Assembly (NCBI RefSeq): GCF_027580225.2
Contig: NC_073361.2
Span: forward strand, 20,531,001 to 20,595,000
From: Misgurnus anguillicaudatus
Taxonomy: Eukaryota; Chordata; Actinopteri; Cypriniformes; Cobitidae
DNA length: 64,000 nt
Reading direction: 5' to 3'
Below, piece by piece: positions 55,501 through 64,000 of this stretch. Below the pieces are notes generated by a model that was not told the origin of the DNA, searched no databases, and was given only the letters and a program-made list of their open reading frames with translations. Every line of letters begins with the position of its first letter. Positions within the stretch are counted from its first letter, which is position 1. Made by a program: the position numbers and the translations under genes.

Positions 55501-58500
55501 TATAATGGCAGTCTATGGGAGATGTTGCTAGGGTGCTCAAAAGTGGTTGCTAGGGGCGTGGCTTAATAGCTCTGAGATGATCCTGAGACACTGATTGGAT
55601 GCCCGAGTAAAATGAGCCCACCCACTTATCTCTACGACACTGTAAAGCAAAGATATCCCATCAGGAACGATTTTATTCCCTTATATGGGCATGTTTCCTG
55701 CCCCATTATAAGTCAATGGGGAATTTTGGGTGCCTCTTACACCCCAGGGGTACAACTTACACCCCAATGTGATGTATGTTCTTACAGAGTCTACCACCCT
55801 CTTCAAATGTTGTAACCCACATGTTTTTACAAAATCCTCGAACGGAGATATGACCCGTCAAAAATGGGCGCAATGTTAAGTCAATGGGATTTTTTGGGTG
55901 GTTTTTCGCCCCCCTTTCGAAAATCGTGCACCCGATCCCTTATAAAAGTCATAGCACACCTCTCCTCAATAAACCGGTCAATTTGAGCCCTCATTCATGG
56001 GACTACGGCAAACCGTGCGGGACGAGTTAGGTGCCGAAAAAGTGTCCAGATATAAGAAGAAGAATAACTAGATAGAAAAGTTTGTTGACAAACTTTATGT
56101 TGGCTTGACAAAGCCTGGCCTGAACGTTAAAAACGGTTTGACAGAAGTTTAGTTTAGTAGGCTATCTGGCTTTTAGTATGTTTAAGTATGAAGCTAGCCT
56201 GATTTAACATAAAACTAGCATGATTAGCCTGAAGCTAGCATGAAGCTAACATGATTAGCATGAAGCTAGCATGAAGCTAACATGATTAGCATGAAGCTAG
56301 CATGAAGCTAACATGATTAGCATGAAGCTAGCATGATGCTAACATGAAATAGCATGAAGCTAGCATGATGCTAACATGAATTAGCATGAAGCTAGCATGA
56401 AGCTAACATGATTAGCATGAAGCTAGCATGAAGTTAACATGATTAGCATGAAGCTAGCATGATGCTAACATGTATTAGCATGAAGTTAGCATGATGCTAA
56501 CATGAATTAGCATGAAGCTAGCATGATGCTAACATGAATTAGCATGAAGCTAGCATGATGTTAACATGACTAAGCATGAAGCTAGCATGATGCTAACATG
56601 AATTAGCATGAAGCTAGCATGATGCTAACATGAATTAGCATGAAGCTAACATGATGCTAACATGAATTAGCATGAAGCTAGCATGATGCTAACATGAATT
56701 AGCATGAAGCTAGCATGATGCTAACATGAATTAGCATGAAGCTAGCATGATGCTTACATGAATTAGCATGAAGCTAGCATGATGCTAACATGAATTAGCA
56801 TGAAGTTAGCATGATGCTAACACGAATTAGCATGAAGCTAGCATGATGCTAACATGAATTAGCATGAAGCTAACATGAAGCAAACATGAATTAGCATGAA
56901 GCTAGCATGATGCTAACATGAATTAGCATGAAGCTAGCATGATGCTAACATGAATTAGCATGAAGCTAGCATGATGCTAACATGAATTAGCATGAGGTTA
57001 GCATGATGCTAACATGAATTAGCAGAAGCTAGCATGATGCTAACATGAATTAGCATGAAGCTAGTATGACTTAGCATGAAGCTAGCATGAAGCTAGTATG
57101 ACTTAGCTTGAAGCTAGCATGAAGCTAACATGACCAAAAGACCCAACCCCCATGTCCCTATTATGTTCGGATCCAGAGATATAAGGCTTTATTTATTATG
57201 TTGCTAGGGTGCTCATATTTGGTTGCTAGGGGCGTGGCTTAATAGCTCAATAAGAATCCTTAGAGACTGATTGGATGCCTGAGTAAAATGAGCCCACCCC
57301 CATGTCTCTGTGACACTGTGCTGCAAAGATATTCATCGGGGCATTTTATAATGGCAGTCTATGGGAGATGTTGCTAGGGTGCCCAAAAATGGTTGCTAGG
57401 GGCGTGGCTTAATTGCTATGGGATGATCCAGAGAGACTGATTGGATGTCCGAGTAAAATGAGCCCACCCACTTATCTCTACGACACTGTAAAGCAAAGAT
57501 ATCCCATCTGGAACGTTTTTATTCCCTTATATGGGCGTGTTTCCTGCCCCGTTATAAGTCAATGGGGAATTTTGGGGGCCTCTTACACCCCAGGGGTGAA
57601 ACTTACACCCCAATGTGATGTATGTTCTTACACAGCCTGCCAGCCTCTTCAAATGTGGTAAACCACAAGTTTCTACAAAATTCTCGCTCGCAGCTAGAAC
57701 CCGTCAAAGTTTGTCCAATGTTAAGTCAATGGGACTTTCGGAATTTTTATTTCCCGTTTTAGGAATTCTGTAAGTCGGATCCCTTCAAAAAGTCATAGCA
57801 CACTTCTTCAGACCAGTTAGAATGTCCGTGGAAAATTTGGTGGATGTAGCTTGAAAGCTGTAGGACGAGTTAGCTGCAGAAATTTAGTCTCAGAAGAAAA
57901 ATAATAATAAGTTTAACTACAACTAGATAGAAAAGTTTGTTGACAAACTTTATGTTGGCTTGACAAAGCCTGGCCTGAACGTTAAAAACGGTTTGACAGA
58001 AGTTTAGTTTAGTAGGCTATCTGGCTGTTAGTATGTTTAAGTATGAAGCTAGCCTGATTTAACATAAAGCTAGCATGATTAGCCTGAAGCTAGCATGAAG
58101 CTAACATGATTAGCATGAAGCAAGCATCAAGTTAGCATGATTAACATGAAGCTAGCATGATGCTAACATAAAATAGCATGAAGCTAGCATGATGCTAACA
58201 TGAAATAGCATGAAGCTAGCATGATGCTAACATGAATTAGCATGAAGCTAGCATGAAGCTAACATGATTAGCATGAAGCTAGCATCAAGTTAGCATGATT
58301 AGCATGAAGCTAGCATGATGCTAACATGAATTAGCATGAAGTTAGCATGATGCTAACATGAATTAGCATGAACCTAGCATGATGCTAACATGAATTAGCA
58401 TGAAGCTAGCATGATGCTAACATGAATTAGCATGAAGCTAGCATGATGCTAACATGAATTAACATGAAGCTAGCATGATGCTAACATGAATTAGCATGAA

Positions 58501-61500
58501 GCTAGCATGATGCTAACATGAATTAGCATGATGCTAACATGAATTAGCATGAAGCTAGCATGATGCTAACATGAATTAGCATGAAGCTAGCATGAAGCTA
58601 ACATGAATTAGCATGAAGCTAGCATGAAGCTAGCATGATGCTAACAAGAATTAGCATGAAGCTAGCATGATGCTAACATGAATTAGCATGAAGCTAGCAT
58701 GATGCTAACATGAATTAGCATGAAGCTAGCATGATGCTAACATGAATTAGCATGAAGCTAACATGATGCTAACATGAATTAGCATGAAGCTAGCATGATG
58801 CTAACATTAATTAGCATGAAGCTAGCATGATGCTAACATGAATTAGCATGAAGCTAGCATGATGCTAACATGAATTAGCATGAAGCTAGCATGATGCTAA
58901 CATGAATTAGCATGAAGCTAGCATGATGCTAACATGAATTAGCATGAAGCTAGCATGATGCTAACATGAATTAGCATGAAGCTAGCATGATGCTAACATG
59001 AATTAGCATGAAGCTAGCATGATGCTAACATGAATTAGCATGAAGCTAGCATGATGCTAACATGAATTAGCATGAAGCTAGCATGATGCTAACATGAATT
59101 AGCATGAAGCTAGCATGATGCTAACATGAATTAGCATGAAGCTAGCATGACGCTAACATGAATTAGCATGAAGCTAGCATGATGCTAACAGGAATAAGCA
59201 TGAAGTTAGCAAGATTTATTATGAAATTAGCATAAAGCTAGCATGAAACTAGCATGAAGCTAGTATGACTTAGCTTGAAGCTAGCATGAAGCTAACATGA
59301 CCAAAAGACCCAACCCCCATGTCTCTATGATGTTCGGATCCAGAGATATAAGGCTTTGTTTATTATGTTGCTAGGGTGCTCATATTTGGTTGCTAGGGGC
59401 GTGGCTTAATAGCTCAATAAGAATCCTTAGAGACTGATTGGATGCCTGAGTAAAATGAGCCCACCCCCATGTCTCTGTGACACTGTGCTGCAAAGATATC
59501 CATCTGGGCATTTTATAATGGCAGTCTATGGGAGATGTTGCTAGGGTGCCCAAAAACGGTTGCTAGGGGCGTGGCTTAATTGCTATGGGATGATCCAGAG
59601 AGACTGATTGGATGCCTGAGTAAAATGAGCCCACCCCCATGTCTCTATGACACTGTAAAGCGAAGATATTCCATCTGGAACGTTTTTATTCCCTTATATG
59701 GGCGTGTTTCCTGCCCCGTTATAAGTCAATGAGGAATTTTGGGGGCCTCCTACACCCCAGGGGTGAAACTTACACCCCAATGTGAGGTATGTTCCCACAG
59801 TGCCTGTCAGCCTCCTTAAATATGGTAAGCCACAAGTTTCTACAAATTTCTCACTCGGAGCTATGACCTGTCAAAGTTTGTCGCAATGTTAAGTAAATGG
59901 GACTTTTCGGAAGTTTTATGTCCCGTTTTAGGAATTCTGTAAGTCGGATCCCGTCAAAAAGATATAGCACACTTCTTTAGACCAGTCAGAATGTCCGTGG
60001 AAAATTTCGTGGATGTAGCTTGAAAGCTGTCGGACGAGTTAGCCGCAGAAATTTTAGTCTCAGAAGAAGAAGAAGAAGAAGAAGAAGAAGAAGAAGAAGA
60101 ATAATAATAAGTTTAAATACAATATCAGTATGTTGGCTTTGTCAAGCCAACATAATAACAGTATGTTGGCTTTGTCAAGCCAACATAATAATAACCGAAA
60201 GCAATAATAATAGTGATGCTTTGCATAAATGCAAGCACCACTAATAATAAGCTTAGATCGAAGAACAGTATGTTGGCTTTGTCAAGCCAACATAATAATA
60301 CTCAGTCGAGGGGAACACACATTTACACACACATGGCTTCCCAAACCACTCCTAACCTCAGCCCACCATCCAAAAACATCACATTGAATATTTCAACAGC
60401 ACTAAATCCTCAACATTCAAATCCTTCAAATAAAAACCTATCAATGTGAAGTATTTAACAGTTCACTGTTGTTAAATTATTATGTGTAATACAGAGCTCT
60501 CACTGTACTAAATTAAGTGAATCTATTGGCATTTTGCCCTTTAGTTTTTTTATGAAGAATTTGACTCTACTTTGATAAACAAGTCCTATGGTGTTTTCTC
60601 TGTAAATCAAATAAAAGCAACCCCCCCATCCATAACAGAGACAGTGATTCAAAAACCATCCCTAATGGAGGACGGCCAAACTTCTCAAGGTTACAGCTCA
60701 AACTGTACTGCGCTATGAAGGGGACCGTCTGCACTGTTATCATTGGGAAATACGTGGCATTCATTTGGCTGTGCTGTATTAAAATTCTGCAACAGTGTAT
60801 GAGATATGGCAGAACGTCTGCCAATGAAAACTATGTGTGTAAAACAGATGACCGGTTAAAAGAGGTGGATGATGAATGGATAAATAAAAAATACAAGTAT
60901 AGAATGATGTATTGGATCGGTGGTAATGGAAGCCCTTTTTTCAGAGTGTTTCTCCGGAGCATCGGACAAACCTCGGGATATAATCTGTGGTGTGCACGAC
61001 AGTTGTTTGATTAATCGCAATGGCAACAATTGATGTTTGGACAAGAGGAAAATACATCAGCTGTGTCCAGCAGGGTTGTCTGAGGTCTTCATGGGTCCAC
61101 AAAACCGCAACTTCAAAACTGATGCTTAATCATTTTTTACAAGTCACCCATTTTTACAGCTGGATATTTACTGAAACAAATGAAGTTAAGTGTGTTGCTC
61201 CGGGGTAATAAGGGGGTGTACCCAAACAGGGCTTACGGCCAATATCTCTCTGATTAGAAGTCCGTTCTGTCAACTCCCTGGCCATAAATTAGTGGCCTAA
61301 AGACCACAAAACACTCCAAAAACTGCTTGAGACTACGCATACATCTGCCAAATTCCTGTCTCATATAGGGCCTCGCACCAAACTCGATATGCAATGTAAT
61401 ATTCGGCAATATCTCTGGGCTAAAACCATTAGAAGTAAATCCACGCAATCACTCCATGCAGTCAGCCTCAAAACCACAAACGCAGTATGAAAACAAACAC

Positions 61501-64000
61501 ATGCACTGGGAGATCTCAACTAGATTTCAAGGAAGCTACGCACACCCAGTTCTTATAGCTATGCAAACCTGATCAGCTCATGGCCGCCTGACATTGCAAA
61601 ACATGGAAGTAGAAAAAGAAATAGGAAAAAGTCAAAAGAGGGGATGATGATGTTGAATGAAAAGAAGGTTTTGGGGAGGGAGGAAGGGGAACACAGATCA
61701 CTCTGCAACCCTAATAGGGTCACATTAAGCAGGCTGGCTGGTTCTACCTGCGTGCATGCCTGCATTTGACTATATAGCCAGTCTATTAATCCTCAGCATT
61801 GGGCCTGTGGGTGTTCAGGTAGGTGTTAGATAATCAAAATGCTGTCATTCAGGGATGCATAACGATCAATCATGACCAATCCATAGCAGAATAAACATTT
61901 TTGTTTCATCATAAATGTGTGTGAACTGGATATATAAACTTTGTATAGATAAATGCACACACATGCATGTATATATTTGAGAAATGTTTGTATATTGTGT
62001 ATAAATGTGAATATACATTTGTAAATTTATGTATAATTTATAAAAAAAATCTTAAAATTATACATGCATGTGTGTGTGTGCATATTTTATATATACTTAT
62101 TACACGGCTCTCTGGAATGCTTGATTCTGATTGGTCAGTTGAGACATTTGCAGGTTCGTTCTTTTCAAATAATAACCGCTCCAAAATAATAATGCATAGC
62201 CGGACTACTTGCACGAGTAAAATCGCTCCGCGCCAATAAAGATCAATAAAGATTACTGTCTGTCTGGCGCCATCTTGTGACAAACACTCGACAACCACGA
62301 CAAGACACAGACAGCTTACTGAGACTGAACTTGACAAATAGAGCATGACAGCTACGAAGCCAACACATACAAAAATACAGAATGGGGATTAAAACTTCTC
62401 AAAGACTGGCTAAAAGAGAAAAAATGGAGACAAGTATGAAGCAGCGGATCTTAATAAGGTATTACGATCATTTTATACATCTGTGCAAAGTTTCGCGGAA
62501 GGATAAAAATGTTAATTTAAAACAAATATGCCAATAAAATGTTTCAAATTCATATTCATGTCCAGGTTTTTTTTCTTATGTGGCAAGTAGCCGTGTAATA
62601 AGCGGGATAATGTAGAGGCAGCCGGTAGTTATTGGGAAATAAGCCCCTTCAGTGTGATACAAGACCCTCCGCTTCGCGTCGGGTCCTGATCACACTGTCG
62701 GGGCTTATTTCCCAATAACTACCGGCTGCCTCTACATTATCCCTTACATAATTATTATACACAGTTCACACACATATATGTAAACAAAAACTTTATTCTG
62801 CTATAGATAAATCGTGATTAATCGTTATGCATCCCTAAAAAACACATCTACAAACATGCACAAAAATGAAAAACACAATTTTGACAAATAAAAACTAACA
62901 AAATGTGAGATGAAACTTAGATAAATCAAAAAACACAATCATAAATGATATAATTTTTTAATCCATTCGGATACTTTATAGAAAAACAAATAATTAAAGG
63001 GTGCACGATAAAAAAAAACACTTTGGAAAAGGGAGTCAGTCGAGTACCACAACACACTTGTAGCCAATCAGCAGTAAGGGGCGTGTCTACTAACCAACAT
63101 CGTTGCCTGGGTTGCGTATGTGTGGGGCGGGTCTATCAAAAGAAGGTCCAGATTCTATTGGGCTAGGGGCATGTTTGTTTAGGTGATTTAAAAATGTCAA
63201 CATTGGCTTTCAGAGATCATGCAGCCCGCGTTTAATGTGTGATTAATAAAGTTTGCAATCTGTGTACGGCACAAGTGAAACATATGTATGGATATTTAAA
63301 AAAAAAAATGTAATTATATTTCATGATGCTGTTGGCGCTAACCTGAGGCGGTCACCATTCACTCCCATAAGTAACCAGAAAACCCTTTAAGCTTCAAAAT
63401 GACTCAAAAGTGTTAAATAAGTAAATCCAGTCGACTTGTGTCAAGTGTCCTGAAGTAAGTTACTCCTCTACATTCTTGTTGTTGGTATCACTGTTGTTTC
63501 AGTTGTTACACATTATTGAAAAGTAAACATCCTAAAACTGTCTAAACAACCGTTCAGACAGAGAATGTGCACTGAAAGAGATCTACTTTTGGGTTTTGAA
63601 AAACAAAGAAAGACAATGAGGGTTCCAATGACATGAGGATGCGTAAATCAAATTTTAATTCTATTCCTTTGATCGCACATGTTAATGTGTACAATTTGAC
63701 AGCACTAGTTTATTAAATGGGAAGATTAATTTAAATGGTGTTTAAGCACAAACCTGCGGCCACTGGCATCTCTGAGGACGGCTGCTCCGGGGTCCACGGC
63801 TCGAGCTTCCAGTTCCTGCACTTCCTCCAGGAGAGTCTTCCTCACTGTGCGTCGTCCCCTGCAAACACATACACGCAAGGCAAGATTTTGAAAAATGATC
63901 AGCCTGTATATCTGTGCACCTAATATACATTGCCAAATAACACTGTATTTTACTTATAAATACACTGATGTGTTTATGGTATGTTACTTACGCATTCCAT
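46566..64000 (-). CDS. atp8a2: Phospholipid-transporting P4-ATPase ATP8A2, C-terminal exons (partial)
   Basis: Minus-strand exons 63992-64000 (edge of an exon), 63754-63858, 50790-50881 and 46566-46675, stop TAA at 46566-46568. Phases agree at each junction. The text aligns with the cytosolic C-terminal tail of vertebrate ATP8A2: [38 protein letters not shown], then [15 protein letters not shown] and SYDTT near the end. ATP8A2 with a CDC50 subunit moves phosphatidylserine and phosphatidylethanolamine to the cytosolic leaflet; the GYAFS segment is part of its autoinhibitory tail. The tail after SYDTT ([11 protein letters not shown]) is species-specific. Catalytic domains lie outside the window. 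The 12.9-kb intron between 50881 and 63754 holds the large repeat array. SHISA2 next door in human supports the assignment. Confidence 0.92.
46822..47765. mobile_element. MITE with gtttcattcactaa ends
   Basis: Left tattgggtttcattcactaa and right ttagtgaatgagacccattg are inverted copies, and cgtacg-rich text follows inside both ends. It lies in the last atp8a2 intron. It holds a fragment of SINE tail near 47335-47390. Confidence 0.75.
47906..48641. mobile_element. TIR element with nested insert
   Basis: Ends ttaaaggcgctctaagcgaa and ttcacttagagcacctttaa are inverted. The interior is interrupted by 48224-48612. Confidence 0.7.
48224..48612. mobile_element. Nested MITE (gcccggaatacact)
   Basis: taagcccggaatacactg on the left and cagtgtattccgggcttta on the right are inverted. 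Inner atcgt-type segments also pair. The A/T trinucleotides at the ends suggest a Harbinger-type target. Confidence 0.75.
48950..49204. mobile_element. hAT-like fragment (acgttcccaacactg end)
   Basis: The right end aaagtaacgttcccaacactg-type terminus is a standard fish hAT MITE end, with agtaac repeats inside. The left terminus is decayed or missing. Confidence 0.6.
49254..49567. mobile_element. Foldback fragment (same family as 30920-31201)
   Basis: Starts ttaaaggtcacgttcttcc and ends gaacgggacctttaaag, inverted ends. It shares gcgatatattttctttaaca with the copy in the shisa2 intron. Confidence 0.7.
49617..49870. mobile_element. MITE (ctgtgggtttacacca)
   Basis: actgtgggtttacacca and tggtgtaaacccacagt are perfect inverted ends 254 bp apart. 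The right side abuts the next element. Confidence 0.8.
49876..50433. mobile_element. hAT-like element (agggctgtcacgatta)
   Basis: tagggctgtcacgattat on the left and aatcattgtgacagcccta on the right are inverted. Non-coding; a common fish repeat type. Confidence 0.75.
50440..50703. mobile_element. Right arm of a long foldback element
   Basis: Contains cataagggtcttatctagcg, gatgcgccagcgcgacc and a terminal aatattcctttaa, as in 35111-36001 and 37075-37866. The left arm is probably the aaaggaatactccact text at 49564, pushed away by the two MITEs at 49617 and 49876. Confidence 0.65.
51201..52471. repeat. ~32-bp tandem array 1 (gctagcatg type)
   Basis: About 1.27 kb of diverged tandem units built from related 10-11-mers such as gctagcatgat, gctaacatgaa and ttagcatgaa. 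Order is irregular here, so it is the least homogeneous of the three arrays. Confidence 0.9.
52472..53248. repeat. Conserved block of unit 1
   Basis: Starts accaaaagacccaaccccca. It holds two ggttgctaggggcgtggctt motifs, cttacaccccaggggtgaaa and a tail with AAAATAATAA. Homologous blocks lie at 55346-56065, 57133-57920 and 59301-60061. Confidence 0.85.
53334..55345. repeat. ~139-bp satellite array, about 15 monomers, with 694-bp higher-order repeat
   Basis: Each monomer carries ccgtgtctctacgatgttct, agatataaggctttgtttac and tttggttgctaggg. Copies of the ctctacgat landmark recur every 138-140 bases from about 53361 to 55308. Five-monomer blocks repeat: text from about 53590 recurs 694 bases later, including the rare variants gcgaagatatacgg and gatgccgag. 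The open frames of 70-92 codons are by-products of a 139-bp period. Confidence 0.92.
55346..56065. repeat. Conserved block of unit 2
   Basis: Homologous to 52472-53248, beginning within the last degenerate 139-bp monomer and ending atataagaagaagaataa, directly before the next aactagatag start. Confidence 0.8.
56171..57132. repeat. ~32-bp tandem array 2 (gctagcatg type)
   Basis: About 0.96 kb of units related to array 1. Most units contain gctagcatgatgctaacatg. Confidence 0.9.
57133..57920. repeat. Conserved block of unit 3
   Basis: Homologous to 52472-53248 and 59301-60061. It ends in an AAATAATAATAA tail followed by gtttaactac, just before the start of unit 4. Confidence 0.8.
58031..59300. 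repeat. ~32-bp tandem array 3 (gctagcatg type), most homogeneous
   Basis: About 1.27 kb. From about 58640 to 59190 the 32-bp unit repeats almost without change, suggesting recent expansion. Confidence 0.92.
59301..60061. repeat. Conserved block of unit 4
   Basis: Homologous to the other three blocks; closest to that of unit 3 (shared ggaattctgtaagtcggatc). It runs into the AAG tract. Confidence 0.8.
60062..60101. repeat. (AGA)n microsatellite
   Basis: Uninterrupted AAG/AGA repeats of about 40 bases, followed by AATAATAATAA. It forms the tail of unit 4. Confidence 0.95.
60129..60294. repeat. Cluster of four element 3' ends (hairpins)
   Basis: Three near-perfect hairpins with the text ggctttgtcaagccaacata lie at 60129-60154, 60162-60187 and 60269-60294. 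A different hairpin end, tttgcataaatgcaagcacc, lies at about 60219-60241. Each is followed by AATAAT-like text. They are the 3' termini of the nested elements that start at 57921, 56066, 51063 and 53249. Confidence 0.8.
60295..62095. other. Unassigned intronic stretch, possible conserved element
   Basis: No exon is supported. A plus-strand frame at 60715-61014 (99 codons) matches no family and lacks clear splice sites. The text around 60700-61060 has balanced composition and no internal repeats, unlike its surroundings. Confidence 0.35.
62096..62601. mobile_element. Small TIR element
   Basis: ttattacacggct on the left and agccgtgtaataa on the right are 13-bp inverted ends. Interior includes gcttgattctgattggtcag. 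Non-coding. Confidence 0.6.
62604..62743. repeat. Perfect 44-bp inverted repeat (hairpin)
   Basis: The arms 62604-62647 and 62700-62743 are exact inverse complements, starting gggataatgtagaggcagcc. The 52-base centre itself pairs through cagtgtgat and atcacactg. No open frame. It probably belongs to a young foldback transposon next to, or part of, the element at 62096-62601. Confidence 0.85.
62744..63753. other. Unassigned part of atp8a2 intron
   Basis: No gene or clear repeat recognised between the hairpin and the atp8a2 exon at 63754-63858. Confidence 0.4.

Larger units (their letters stand above)
51063..60294. mobile_element. Telescoped array of four related repeat elements in an atp8a2 intron
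   Basis: Four units each open with aactagatag (51063, 53249, 56066, 57921). Units 1, 3 and 4 then read tatgttggcttgacaaagcc (51093, 56096, 57951; type A). Unit 2 instead has gtggtgcttgc at 53284 (type B). Each unit has a tandem array, then a ~0.75-kb block with paired gttgctaggg and ggggcgtggctta motifs, then an AAG/AAT tail. Four 3' ends lie together at 60129-60294 in the order A, A, B, A, where an A end contains ggctttgtcaagccaacata and the B end gcaagcaccac. The mirrored order implies nested insertion. No protein is encoded; short frames are repeat by-products. Element class unknown. Confidence 0.8.

Noticed and set aside
51201..59300. Regular short repeats resembling a CRISPR array
   Set aside because: Repeats are contiguous with no unique spacers, the host is a eukaryote, and there are no cas genes. 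They are satellite arrays.
60020..60244. Arginine-rich 74-codon frame
   Set aside because: The arginine run is the AGA microsatellite in frame, and the rest is element tail hairpins.
60715..61014. 99-codon frame as an exon of atp8a2 or another gene
   Set aside because: Wrong strand for atp8a2, no recognisable domain, no clear acceptor or donor. Kept only as a possible conserved non-coding element.

Overview
The window is vertebrate nuclear DNA from a teleost fish, most likely a cyprinid (carp, minnow or zebrafish group). Genes are split by introns with GT-AG splice sites, and exons cover only a small part of the sequence. The rest is crowded with AT-rich, short-terminus DNA transposons, long foldback elements, tRNA-derived SINEs and Tc1-like remnants of the kind common in cyprinid genomes. 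No operons, CRISPR arrays or viral genes were seen.

Genes from left to right. (1) 4639-5976, minus strand: the last three exons of an unrecognised multi-pass membrane protein. (2) 10148-15687, plus strand: a six-exon, 750-residue protein with two N-terminal CARD domains and a long C-terminal region I cannot place. (3) 17575-25545, minus strand: spice1, a centriole and spindle protein; 16 exons close into a 702-residue frame. (4) 27353-33903, plus strand: shisa2, a two-exon gene of 294 residues with an intron of about 5.7 kb. (5) 46566-64000, minus strand: the 3' end of atp8a2, a phospholipid flippase, running off the right edge. An extra exon-like frame at 40406-40594 lies between shisa2 and atp8a2 and may be an alternative atp8a2 end. 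From what is known of the human locus, SHISA2 and ATP8A2 are also neighbours there, tail to tail, so this arrangement looks conserved.

Non-coding layout. Positions 1-9.5 kb hold foldback elements and two copies, in opposite orientation, of one terminal-inverted-repeat element (1618-3301 and 6131-7354). The last intron of the CARD gene holds a three-level nest of elements, one carrying a fragment of a RecQ-like helicase. The shisa2 intron holds a SINE split by a Tc1-like element. The shisa2-atp8a2 interval and the next-to-last atp8a2 introns hold many further elements, several with target-site duplications.

The most striking structure is 51063-60294, inside a 12.9-kb atp8a2 intron. Three arrays of a ~32-bp repeat and one array of a ~139-bp repeat alternate with copies of a ~0.75-kb block. 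The element starts read A, B, A, A and the element ends read A, A, B, A, the mirror-image order expected if four related elements inserted one inside the tail of another. This telescoped array, the unassigned tandem-CARD protein and the RecQ-carrying element are the best candidates for something undescribed.
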